Positions 1 through 8,900 of a DNA stretch of 51,153 bases are shown piece after piece. Location: assembly GCA_029555965.1 (NCBI GenBank), contig JAKQHY010000134.1:1-51153 (forward strand), read 5' to 3'. The notes below the pieces were generated by a model, which saw only the letters and a program-made list of their open reading frames with translations, searched no databases and was not told the origin of the DNA. The position numbers and the translations under genes are program-made. The stretch is from Chloroflexota bacterium (GTDB taxonomy: Bacteria; Chloroflexota; Anaerolineae; B4-G1; SLSP01). Within the stretch, counting starts at the first letter, position 1, and every line of letters begins with the position of its first letter.

Positions 1-2
1 AA

Positions 3-47
3 GGTATTTTTTCGTGGGCGGGCTACGCCCGCCCACGAAAAAATACC
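3..47. terminator. Perfect 21-bp inverted repeat, probable bidirectional terminator
   Basis: Bases 3-23 and 27-47 are exact reverse complements around a 3-base loop (TAC). Each arm carries a T6/A6 run outside a GC-rich stem, so the hairpin has a U-tract in both directions. It lies upstream of the first gene and most likely ends a transcript arriving from outside the window. A smaller GCGCC/GGCGC stem follows at 56-70. No gene is seen in bases 1-179. Confidence 0.6.
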
Positions 48-179
48 CTTCAAACCGCGCCTTTAGGCGCAAATCGTGGGCCAAAATGAATTTTCGGATA
101 GATTCTAAATAGGTTTACCTGGCGCAAAATCTTTAATGCTCGTCAAAAGAATGATCTCCAACCCAACAAGGATCCGAAC

Positions 180-1496
180 ATGAAAACTTTAGTGGTCATA
201 CCGTGTCTGCAACACAAGTATACGTTCTCCGCTCCCCTCGCCTGGATGTTCAGCCGTCACGTGGATTGCGTGGAGGGCATCTACAGCTTCTCCCTCGACA
301 AGGAAACGGTCCAAAAGTACGATTCTTTTATCGTAGAACTTAACTGGTTCATCGAATTGTACGAATTTCAACTCATCGCGCAGTTTATCAAGAAATACAA
401 CCCCCGCGCGCGCATTCTGTTTGGGGGCCTCTACAGCCAGCTCAAATACAAAGAAGTGTTTCAGCACGCGCCGGTGGATTACTTCATCAAGGGGGATAAC
501 GAAGTGCCCATCCAGCAGTTCGTTGAGGGCGTAGACCCCCGGAAAATTCCCAACATGGTCGGGCGGGACTTCGAGAATCCACAAACGTATGCCTTTCAAC
601 AGGAGGATTACCCCTCCCTGGAATTCAACCTGGACTGGTTCCCCGATTTTGCAAAATACTGGCCCGATTTCCCCCATCCGGGCGTTGACATCGCCGTGGA
701 TTTCAGCCGAATGCCCCTGTACCCCAAGTATTGGGAAAAGCCGGGCCGGGACCTGCCGCCGCAATTCGAGTGGCGCATCCCGCCCCGGGGCGGCCGGTAT
801 CATCTGCCGATGCTGATCACCTCCCGCGGCGCGTGCCTGGCCGCGCATGAGACATGCGACTATTGCATGGGATCCAGACACGAGTTAAGTCAGGCGATCT
901 ACAAACGCCCGCCCCTGGTGATAGACAATGAAACGTGCATCCTGCTCCTGAAAAAGATCGAGAAGAAGTTCAAGCAGGCCACGCTGTTCATCAATGGCCC
1001 CTTCATCTACGATTTTTCCAACGAACACTTCGACCTTGAGGCCACCATCGAGATAGATGGCCCCAGCACGGCGCAGGACGTCGCCAAAATTCTCCCGGCC
1101 TTCCGGGACGCGCGCGTCCACACGGCGATTTATGCCGAAGGGGACTTGGGAACGAAAATCCGCGAAGACCTGGACCAATACGACGCGCTCGAAGACGAGT
1201 CCCACAAAATCTACTTCTTCGCCTTTCCAGAAGACGCCGCCAATTATCACATCTCCGAAAGCCGCCGGTTGTACGCAGAACTGGTGCTGCCCGACTGGAC
1301 GGATTGGAATTTCTACAACGATTGGGATAAAGCGATGGGGCGCAGCCGGCGTTGGTACTTCAGCACCCGCCAGGATAATTTCTATCCCCCTCCGCGCAAG
1401 ATCATCACGCGCATTGTCCAATTCATTTTCACCTACGTCGCGTATGTGCTGCAACGCCTCAAGATCATTGACCTCAAGGAAAAGTTCGTTTTGTAG
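180..1496 (+). CDS. B12-binding / radical-SAM-like protein with atypical cysteine motif
   Basis: 438 residues. The N-terminal part (about 1-125) looks like a cobalamin-binding Rossmann domain: a hydrophobic first strand (TLVVIP), a central ARILFGGLYS strand and turn, and VDYFIKGDNE, which resembles the V-D-Y-V-V-x-G-E-G-E segment of B12-binding radical SAM enzymes. The centre has SRGACLAAHETCDYC with C219, C226 and C229, a Cx6CxxC spacing instead of the usual CxxxCxxC. The C-terminal half has no motif I can name. AAGGA lies 5 bases before the ATG. The gene stands alone and converges on the macroglobulin gene. The substrate is unknown. It could be a true radical SAM enzyme with a variant cluster loop or a degenerate member that no longer binds a [4Fe-4S] cluster. 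Confidence 0.6.
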   Translation: MKTLVVIPCLQHKYTFSAPLAWMFSRHVDCVEGIYSFSLDKETVQKYDSFIVELNWFIELYEFQLIAQFIKKYNPRARILFGGLYSQLKYKEVFQHAPVDYFIKGDNEVPIQQFVEGVDPRKIPNMVGRDFENPQTYAFQQEDYPSLEFNLDWFPDFAKYWPDFPHPGVDIAVDFSRMPLYPKYWEKPGRDLPPQFEWRIPPRGGRYHLPMLITSRGACLAAHETCDYCMGSRHELSQAIYKRPPLVIDNETCILLLKKIEKKFKQATLFINGPFIYDFSNEHFDLEATIEIDGPSTAQDVAKILPAFRDARVHTAIYAEGDLGTKIREDLDQYDALEDESHKIYFFAFPEDAANYHISESRRLYAELVLPDWTDWNFYNDWDKAMGRSRRWYFSTRQDNFYPPPRKIITRIVQFIFTYVAYVLQRLKIIDLKEKFVL

Positions 1497-1526
1497 CGCA
1501 TAGAGACATCTTTTACCGCCGAGCAC

Positions 1527-1566
1527 GCAGAGGGCGCTGAGTTTTTATTTTCTCAGCGCCCTCTGC
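1527..1566. terminator. Perfect 15-bp hairpin between convergent genes
   Basis: Bases 1527-1541 and 1552-1566 are exact reverse complements around a T-rich 10-base loop. An A-run follows the stem on the plus strand. It begins 30 bases after the stop of the radical-SAM-like gene and is the best terminator candidate for it. The arm (GCAGAGGGCGCTGAG) resembles short dispersed intergenic palindromes. Confidence 0.5.
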
Positions 1567-1618
1567 GGTGAAAAAGTTCGACCTGTGCGATAGCATTACT
1601 GAATAGCCTATTTTCTGT

Positions 1619-1680
1619 CAGCAGATTGAGCAGATTTAGCGGATTAAGAAAAAAATCTGCTTAATCTGCTTAATCTGCTG
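1619..1680. repeat. Imperfect inverted repeat built from a 9-base unit
   Basis: The right arm (1654-1680) is three copies of AATCTGCTT/G. The left arm (1619-1645) is its reverse complement with three mismatches. The arms are separated by 8 bases. The element fills the space between the hairpin at 1527-1566 and the end of the macroglobulin gene, and may act as a terminator for the minus-strand gene or be a dispersed repeat. Confidence 0.6.
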
Positions 1681-1732
1681 ATAAATTTCTCCCTATTGCA
1701 CAGGTTGAAAAAGTTTAAGAAGGTGTTCAGGG

Positions 1733-4700
1733 TTATTCGGCGGACAAGGGCGGGACAACCGCGATGGGCTGCGTCGCCGCGCCGATGTCGCCGTCCAGCG
1801 TGGAGGCCAACACGGTGACGCGCCACGTCGTGGATAAATCCGGCAGGGGCAACTCGAAGGCGAAGCGCCCGGCGACGTCGGTCACGGCGGCGGGATTCCA
1901 GTAGAGCGTTTCCGGCAGGAGGGTGCGCAGCGGGTACGTCTCGACGGGCGGCAGCGGCGCCGGGGTGACGGTTGACTTGGGCATGGCAGTGGGCTCCGGC
2001 GCCGCGGTGGGAACTTCGGTAGCGGCGGCGGGCGGCTTGGTGGCTTCGGGGGCTTTGGTGGGTTCGGATGTTACTTCAATTTCCTCCGTTTTCTCAACCA
2101 CTTTTTCGACCTCCACAGTTTTTTGAATTGCTTGTGGCCTCGGCACCGCACACCCGCTCAGCCACCCCAACGGGCCGGCATAGAGGCCGGGGGCGCCGAG
2201 CGCGCGCGTGAAGTCGGAGGCGAAGCGGGGGAACGCGGGCAACAGTACGGCCAGCACGAGCAGCAGCAGCGCCAGGGCCGTCGTCAGCCAGCCGACGGCG
2301 CGGCGACCGGCGAGCGCCAGCCCTTGCCCCCACAGCGCCAGTGCCCCTGCCAGCCCCAGGAACGCAGCGACAAGAAGCGCGAGGAGCCAGCCCGGCAAGT
2401 CCGCGCCGCGCGCCGCCAGCACGACGAGCGCGCCGCCCAGCACAAGGTAGCCCGCCAGCAGCCCGGCGACGAGCTGCGAGGGCACGTCCCGCCGCAGCCA
2501 GCCGTGGAGCAGCAGCCCCATCAGCAGCAGCGCGACGAGCGCCAGCACGCCCACCAGCGCCGCCATCCCCAACAGCGGCACAAGCACCCCCAGCACGCCC
2601 CCCACCAGCAGCAGCGGCGAGAGGACGAACATCACCAGCAGCCCGATCCCCAGACGGCGCAACGCTTGCCCCAACAAGCCCAAGGGGGACAGTCCGCGCG
2701 CGACCACGAGCGCCAACAGCGCCGGCAACACGACGAGCGCGCCGCTCAAGGCCCCCGCCAGCGCGCGGCGCGCAGCAGCCGCCGAATCCGGCGCGGACAT
2801 GGCGCCATACGCCTGCAAGGAGTAGCCCACCGTCGGCGCGCCGGCCCAGGCGGCGCGGGCGGCCATATCCTGCGCGGCGCGGGCGTCGGCGGGAGCGTCA
2901 ACCACGGCAGACGCAGTCAGCGCATCTTCCAGCAGGAAGTAGGCGCGGGCGAAGCCGGGCGGCAGGGTATCGAGGGCGTAGACGGACTCGTCCACCACGG
3001 CGATGCCGAGGGCGGACTGCACGGGGGCGGACAAACTGGAAGTTTGTGTTACGAGCGCGGTCTGGATGTGTACCTGCGCGACGTCGCCGGGCGCGTAGGT
3101 CGGCTGGTCGGCGGTCACGGCCACGGCGACGCGCTGCGGCATGTCCACCACCACCAGTCGCGTATCTTCCACCGGCTTGCCGTCGGGCGGCACGAAGTAA
3201 GCGTGCAGCTCCAGCGCGCCCACCAGCGCGGCGTCCAAATCCAGCGCGAAGGTCGCCTGCCCGTCCGTCACGGGCGCGGAGAGGACGGCGACCGTCTGCT
3301 GCGCGTGGAGCACGTCCAGGTAGAGCGCGTCCACACCGGCAGTGGTGAACGCTTGCAGGCGCAGCGTCTCGCCGACTTCGTAGGCGGCCTTCTCGGCGCG
3401 CAGCAGCACGACTTGCGCCGCCGCGTCAGCGTCCAGCGAGAGGGTGGTCGCGCCGATGAAGCCGTCGGGGGTGCGGCCCACCAGGCCCATGTCGCCGCCC
3501 GCGCGGGGGACGTAGGTGAAGCTCCCCAGGCCGTAGGCGTCGGTCGTCAGCGTGAAGCGGTAGATGTCGGTCATGGCAGTCAGGTCGGCGGAGACGGGTG
3601 TGCCGTCGGGATAGGCGGTGAGTACGTAGACGACGTTCTCGACGCCCGGCTTGAGGTGGCCGCTTTCGGGCACGGCCTTGATGATGAGCGGGTGACTGGA
3701 AACCGGCAGCAGCTTCCGCAGCCCGGCGCTCGGCCCGGCGGCGTCGGCGACGGAGACGGCCAGCTCAAGTTGCGCGATGGTCGCCTGGCCCAGATCGGTG
3801 GGCAGGGCAAAGGTGAAGGCGAACGCGCCTTCTGCATCCGTCTGGCCGGTCAATTCGAGGAAGGGCGTGTCGGCGGATTCGGCAGTGGCGCGCAGTGTCA
3901 CCGTCCCCTGCGCCACAGGCGCGCCGTGGAAGTAGGCGGCGGCGCCGCGCACGGTCACGCGGTCGCCAGGGCGGGAGAAGGCGCGGTCGGTCTCGAAGCT
4001 GACGCGGAAGGGCGGCAACGTGTAGTCGCCCACGGTGACGGTGCGCTCGGAGACCGTGTCGCCCAGGGTGGCGCGCAGGGTATAGGTCCCCGGCGGGGCG
4101 TCAGCGGCGAGGATCGCATCGGCGGAGGCCACCCCGAATTCGGAAAGGGGGCGCGCGTGGCGGGCGATGGTGCGCCCGGCGGCGTTGATCACGTTGAACG
4201 TGAGTTCGCCATCCGTCGCCGGTTTGAGTGTGACGGCATCGAGGGCGAGGGCGCGCAGGTGGACGGTCTGGCCGGGGCGGTAGGCGGGCTTGTCGGGGCT
4301 GAGGTAGAGCTTGTAGGCGCGGGCGATGACGATGGGGCGGGCGAGGCGCTTGCTCCCGATGTCCGAGCGGGTTTCCACCACCAGCTCGGCGTCGCCGGCG
4401 AAGTCTTCCGGCGTCATGAAGGCCACGTCCGCCGTGCCGCGCGCGTCGGTGCGGCCGGCGTAGACCTGCTGCGCCAGCCCCGACGCCTTGACGAGCGAGA
4501 CGAGGACTTCGGTGCCGGCCAGGGGCAGCGCGGAGTCGGCGCGGCGGACGATGACGCGCAGCGCGGCGCGGCCCCCCGGCGCGAGGCGTTCCTGTCCGAA
4601 CACCAGCGTCTCTTGCGCGGCGGGCGGCCCGGCGGGGGTGACGATCGCGCCGACGTTGAGGGAGAACACGATCAGCAGCACGGCCATCGCGGCCTGCACG

Positions 4701-4984
4701 AGGATGCCCCGCCGCGCCCACAGCGCCTCCCACCAGCGCGGGCGCTCCAGGCGGGCGCGCAGTGTCTCGCGGATGGCCTGGTCGGCGGCGCGGGAGAGGC
4801 GCACGGGCGTCAGCGCGGCGTCCAGTGTGGCGTCGAGGTCGCGCCGGAGGACGCGCAGCTCGTCCAGCCGGGCGGCGCACGCCGGGCAGCGCGCCAGGTG
4901 CGCGTCCACGCGGGCGCGGTCGGCGGCGTTTAGCTCGCCGTCCAGGTAGGCGAGCAGGTCGGGTTCAACGTGTAGGTCAGTCAC
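1733..4984 (-). CDS. Zinc-finger anti-sigma / macroglobulin (MG2) fusion membrane protein, C-terminally short
   Basis: 1083 residues from a GTG with GAGG upstream. Residues 1-45 carry an anti-sigma zinc finger: H29-x3-C33-x2-C36. A membrane segment follows at about 93-115. Residues about 130-700 are extracytoplasmic beta-rich domains, including an MG2-type segment (LSPDKPAYRPGQTVHLRA). Then come about six hydrophobic helices (roughly 740-920), a VEKVVEKTEE and Pro/Thr-rich linker, and the first ~55 residues of an alpha-2-macroglobulin (A2M) domain (LRTLLPETLYW...TTWRVTV). The protein stops there, so the rest of the A2M domain and the thioester region are missing. It follows the ECF sigma gene after 112 bases and probably sequesters that sigma factor in response to an envelope signal. 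The truncation may be natural or a degraded 3' end. Confidence 0.8.
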   Translation of the reverse strand: MTDLHVEPDLLAYLDGELNAADRARVDAHLARCPACAARLDELRVLRRDLDATLDAALTPVRLSRAADQAIRETLRARLERPRWWEALWARRGILVQAAMAVLLIVFSLNVGAIVTPAGPPAAQETLVFGQERLAPGGRAALRVIVRRADSALPLAGTEVLVSLVKASGLAQQVYAGRTDARGTADVAFMTPEDFAGDAELVVETRSDIGSKRLARPIVIARAYKLYLSPDKPAYRPGQTVHLRALALDAVTLKPATDGELTFNVINAAGRTIARHARPLSEFGVASADAILAADAPPGTYTLRATLGDTVSERTVTVGDYTLPPFRVSFETDRAFSRPGDRVTVRGAAAYFHGAPVAQGTVTLRATAESADTPFLELTGQTDAEGAFAFTFALPTDLGQATIAQLELAVSVADAAGPSAGLRKLLPVSSHPLIIKAVPESGHLKPGVENVVYVLTAYPDGTPVSADLTAMTDIYRFTLTTDAYGLGSFTYVPRAGGDMGLVGRTPDGFIGATTLSLDADAAAQVVLLRAEKAAYEVGETLRLQAFTTAGVDALYLDVLHAQQTVAVLSAPVTDGQATFALDLDAALVGALELHAYFVPPDGKPVEDTRLVVVDMPQRVAVAVTADQPTYAPGDVAQVHIQTALVTQTSSLSAPVQSALGIAVVDESVYALDTLPPGFARAYFLLEDALTASAVVDAPADARAAQDMAARAAWAGAPTVGYSLQAYGAMSAPDSAAAARRALAGALSGALVVLPALLALVVARGLSPLGLLGQALRRLGIGLLVMFVLSPLLLVGGVLGVLVPLLGMAALVGVLALVALLLMGLLLHGWLRRDVPSQLVAGLLAGYLVLGGALVVLAARGADLPGWLLALLVAAFLGLAGALALWGQGLALAGRRAVGWLTTALALLLLVLAVLLPAFPRFASDFTRALGAPGLYAGPLGWLSGCAVPRPQAIQKTVEVEKVVEKTEEIEVTSEPTKAPEATKPPAAATEVPTAAPEPTAMPKSTVTPAPLPPVETYPLRTLLPETLYWNPAAVTDVAGRFAFELPLPDLSTTWRVTVLASTLDGDIGAATQPIAVVPPLSAE

Positions 4985-5002
4985 ATTTGCCTCAATAGGA
5001 GG

Positions 5003-5099
5003 TAATGAGTAATGAGTAATGAGTAATGGGTAATGAGTGGCGAGTAACTCTCACTCATTTCTCTTTACTCATTTCTCATTTCTCTTTACTCATTTCTCA
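5003..5099. repeat. Heptamer array between sigma and anti-sigma genes
   Basis: Five consecutive TAATGAG/TAATGGG heptamers occupy 5003-5037. They are followed at about 5051-5099 by repeated CTCATTT/CTCTTTA units, roughly complementary to the first block, so the RNA can fold back. The sigma-factor stop codon (5097-5099) lies inside the array. Closely similar units recur at 42361-42418. Confidence 0.75.
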
Positions 5100-5783
5100 C
5101 TTCCCCAGTAATTCCTTTAACTTCTGGTGCGCGTTGTAGAGGCGCGATTTGACGGTGCCGACTTTGACGCCCAGGGCTTGCGCGATTTCGTCGTAGGAGA
5201 GGTCTTGCTGGTAGCGCAGGACGATGGCGGCGCGGTGTTCGTCGGGCAGGGCGTCCACGGCTTGCCACAGGGCGGCGGCGCGCTCGCGGTCGAGGAAGAC
5301 GGCTTCCGGGCGCTCGCGGTGCGGCGCAGGCAGGCGTTCCAGCCGGTCTTCCACATCGTCCCACTCTTCCGAGGGGAGTTGCTTGCGGCGCAGGCGCATT
5401 TTGCAGCGGTTGACGGTCACGCGGTAGAGCCAGGTCTCGAAGCGGGCCGGGCCGTTGACGTCGTAGGCGGGCAGGGCCTTGAGCAGGTCGAGAAACGTCT
5501 CCTGCGTGGCCTCTTCGGCTTCTTGGGCGTGGCGGAGGACGAAGAAGGCGGTGCGGTAGACGTAGTCCTTGTAGCGGTCGTAGAGCGCCTCGAACATGCG
5601 CGGCTGGCCGTGCTGGAAGCGGGTGATGAGGTCGGCGGTGGGCACGCCGCCGATTTCCGCCGCGCGGCTGTTGCCGGTGACGTAGAAGACCCAGCGGGCC
5701 AGGGACGCCACGGCGGCGTGCAGGGCCTGGGTCAGTCGCTCCCCTGGCGCATAGGCGTTTGTGTTCAGCGCGAAAGCCGTCAT
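5097..5783 (-). CDS. ECF-type RNA polymerase sigma factor
   Basis: 228 residues. After an N-terminal extension of about 50 residues comes sigma region 2 (FEALYDRYKDYVYRTAFFVL, then EEATQETFLDLL and FETWLYRVTVNRCKMRLRR, about 65-135). Region 4 with a helix-turn-helix lies at about 170-225 (LPDEHRAAIVLRYQQDLSYD, then VGTVKSRLYNAHQKL). This is the ECF layout with no region 1.1 or 3. The partner anti-sigma gene lies directly downstream, a usual arrangement for autoregulated ECF pairs. No strong Shine-Dalgarno is seen before this ATG, so the start could be slightly further in. A promoter-like sequence lies at 5833-5860. The regulon is unknown; the adjacent giant surface protein gene is a natural candidate. 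Confidence 0.92.
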   Translation of the reverse strand: MTAFALNTNAYAPGERLTQALHAAVASLARWVFYVTGNSRAAEIGGVPTADLITRFQHGQPRMFEALYDRYKDYVYRTAFFVLRHAQEAEEATQETFLDLLKALPAYDVNGPARFETWLYRVTVNRCKMRLRRKQLPSEEWDDVEDRLERLPAPHRERPEAVFLDRERAAALWQAVDALPDEHRAAIVLRYQQDLSYDEIAQALGVKVGTVKSRLYNAHQKLKELLGK

Positions 5784-5832
5784 TGTGTGTGCTATCTATT
5801 CCATGCAGGGTGGTGGGAAAAGGTTCAATGCT

Positions 5833-5860
5833 ATAGTACTGCAATCTGTGGCTGAGGCAA
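5833..5860 (-). promoter_or_regulatory. Candidate promoter for the sigma/anti-sigma operon
   Basis: On the minus strand, TTGCCT (5855-5860) and TACTAT (5833-5838) are 16 bases apart, placing a start site roughly 40 bases before the sigma gene. The match to sigma-70 consensus is moderate. An ECF-type autoregulatory promoter could lie in the same interval. Confidence 0.35.
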
Positions 5861-5879
5861 TCCCGGCGGAGAAACAAAT

Positions 5880-5908
5880 AGAGGGCGATCCCGGCAGGAT
5901 CGCCCTCT
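5880..5908 (-). terminator. Intrinsic terminator of the giant surface protein gene
   Basis: A perfect 12-bp stem (5880-5891 with 5897-5908, 5-base loop) begins 20 bases beyond the stop codon at 5928. On the minus strand it is followed by ATTTGTTTCT. It separates the giant gene from the sigma operon. Confidence 0.75.
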
Positions 5909-5927
5909 GTGCTCCTGAGAGAAAGTG

Positions 5928-8900
5928 TTATGGATTGTTTCTCATGACCAGGGGGAGGTAGATGTAGTTGAAGGCGCCGGTCTCCTGCACCGTCACGGTG
6001 AAGGTTTGACTATCGCTCAACTGACCTTGACCGTCATCGCGCACATGAATCGTCATTGTATACACATCGAGCGCCGTCGGGGTCCAACTGAACTGCCCCA
6101 AGGGGGTGATGGCGGCGCCGTCCGGCGCGCCCGCATCCAGGCTGAAGGTCAGGGTGTTGGCCGGGAGGTCGCTATCGGTGGCCGTCGCCGTGAAGGTCAG
6201 GGTGGCGCCCAGATTGATCGTCTGGTTCGCAATCGCGGCCAACACCGGCGCCACATTGACCTCATTGACGGTCACAGTGAAAGTCGCAGCATCGCTCAGT
6301 GCGCCATCCGTCACCTGCACGGTCACGGAGTAGATACCCGGCCCTTGCGCCTCGGTCGGCGTCCAGGTGAACGCGCCGGCGGGGGTTAACACGGCGCCAT
6401 CCGGCGCGCCCGCGCCCAGGGTGAAGGTCAGAATATCCCCCACATTCGGGTCAGTAGCCGTGATGGTCAGGGCCAACTCCGCGCCCTCCGACGCCGTTTG
6501 AGGTTCAGGCTCATTCAAAACTGGCGGCTGGTTGACGGCTTCCAACTTGACGTCGATCTGGAAAGTCTCCACATCCGCCAGGGCAGGTACACCATCGTCG
6601 GTGACGCGCACAGTCACGGTGTAGGTCCCCGTCGTCGGCGGCGTCCAACTAAACTGTCCGTCGCGCGTGATGGCGGCGCCGGCCGGCGCGCCGGCGTCCA
6701 GGCTGAAGGCGAGGGTGTTCGTCGGAACGTCCGCGTCCGTAGCAACAACCGCGAAGGTCAGCGGGACGTTCACGACGCCGGCCTTCGCCTCAATTGGCGC
6801 CAGCACGGGCGCGACGTTCACTTCTGTCACCGTGACGGTGAAGGCGCTGCTGGCGCTCAACGCGCCATCGGTCACCTCCACGGGGATGGCATGATCGCCC
6901 GGCCCTTGCGCCTCAGTCGGCGTCCAGGTGAACGCGCCCTCAGGGGTGAGCGCGGCGCCATCCGGCGCGCCCGCGCCCAGGGTGAAGGTCAGAATATCCC
7001 CCACATTCGGGTCGGTAGCAATGAGGGTCAGGGCTAACTCTGCGCCCTCCGCCACCGTTTGAGGTTCAGGGATTACCAGCGTCGGGGGGAAGTTAACGGC
7101 TTCCAACGTGACGATGATCTGGAAGGTCTCTGCATCCTCCAGGGCGGGCGTCCCGTCATCGGTGACGCGCACGGTCACGGTGTAGGTTCCCGTCGTCGCC
7201 GGCGTCCAACTAAACTGCCCGTCGGGCGTGAGGGCGGCCTCGGCCGGCGCCCCCGCATCCAGGCTAAAGGTGAGGGTGTTCGTCGGAACGTCTGCATCCG
7301 TGGCGGCAACCGCAAAGGTCAGCGGGACATTTACGACGCCCGCTTTCGCGCCAATCGGCGCCAGCACGGGCGCGACGTTGACCTCGTTGACGGTGATCGT
7401 GAAGACGCCGCTGTCGGTCAACTCACCATCCGTCGCCGCTACCGTGAGGGGGTAAACGCCCGGCCCTTGCGCCTCGGTCGGCGTCCAGGTGAACACGCCT
7501 TCGGGAGTGAGCACGGCGCCCTCCGGCACATCCGCAGTCAGGGTCAACGTTAAGATGTCCCCGGCATTGGGGTCGGTGGCAGTGATGGGGAGGCTTAACT
7601 GCACGCCCTCATCCACCGTCTGCGACTCAGGCGCGTGCAAGGTGGGGGGCAAGTTGATGGCCTCCAGGGTGACGATGATCTGGAAGGTTTCTGCATCTTC
7701 CAGGGTGGGCGTCCCATCGTCGGCGACGCGCACAGTCACGGTGTAGGTACCCGTCGTCGCCGGCGTCCAACTGAACTGTCCGCCGGGCGTGAGGGCGGCG
7801 CCGGCCGGCGCCCCCGCATCCAGACTGAAGGTGAGGGTGTTCGTCGGAACGTCCGCATCCGTGGCAACAACTGCAAAGGTCAGCGGGACGCTCACAACGC
7901 CCGCTTTCGCGCCAATCGGCGTCAGCACGGGCGCGACGTTCACTTCTGTCACCGTGACCGTGAACACGCCGCTGTCGGTCAACTCACCATCCGTCACCTG
8001 CACAGGGATGGCGTACTCACCCGGCCCTTGCGCCTCGGTCGGCGTCCAGGTGAACGCGCCAGCGGGGGTCAGGCCAGCACCGTCCGGCGCGCCCGCGTCC
8101 AGGCTGAAGGTCAGAGTGTCGCCCACATTCGGGTCAGTAGCGGTCACGGTGAGGGCCAAGACTGTACCCTCTGCAACTGTTTGAGGCTCAGGCTCATTCA
8201 AAACTGGCGGCAGGTTGACGGCCACCAGGGTGACGATGATCTGGAAGGTTTCGGCATCTTCCAGGGCGGGCGTCCCGTCATCGGTGACGCGCACGGTCAC
8301 GGTGTAGGTCCCTGTCGTCGCCGGCGTCCAACTGAACTGTCCGCCAGGCGTGAGGGCGGCGCCGGCCGGCGCCCCCGCATCCAGACTGAAGGTAAGGGTG
8401 TTCGTCGGAACGTCCGCATCCGTGGCGACAACCGCGAAGGTCAGCGGGACGCTCACAACGCCCGCCTTCGCGCCAATTGGCGCCAGCACAGGCGCAACGT
8501 TCACTTCTGTGACGGTGATCGTGAAGGTTTCGCTGGCGTCCAGTGCGCCATCCGTCACCTGCACGGTGATAGGATAGACGCCCGGCCCTTGCGCCTCAGT
8601 CGGCGTCCAGACGAACTCGCCCACGGAGGTGATCGCCGCGCCATCCGGCGCGCCCGCAGCCAGGGTCAACGTCAAGATGTCTGACGGGTCCACGTCGGTG
8701 GCGGTAATGGGGAATGTCACCACGATCCCTTCAGTGACCAGGCGATCTGCTATAGGTTCTATTGCCGGTGGGTCGTTGATCGAATTCACGGTGATGGTGA
8801 TCCACGCGCTATTGGTCAGGATGCCGTCGCTCACCGTGTAGGTGAAAGCATCCGTGCCAAAGAAATTCACGTCGGGGGTGTAGGTGATGAGCGCGCTATC

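Noticed and set aside
2123-4933. A 936-codon open frame on the plus strand opposite the macroglobulin gene
   Set aside because: High GC and codon bias of the minus-strand gene leave the opposite strand open; the translation is low-complexity Arg/Gly/Gln/His-rich with no domains.
5003-5099. CRISPR or phase-variable simple repeat inside a coding region
   Set aside because: Units are 7 bases, degenerate, and outside coding sequence except for the stop codon, so slippage would not switch the gene on or off.
5985-8782. CRISPR-like array
   Set aside because: The repeats are 561 bp, in frame and protein coding; there are no short repeats with unique spacers.
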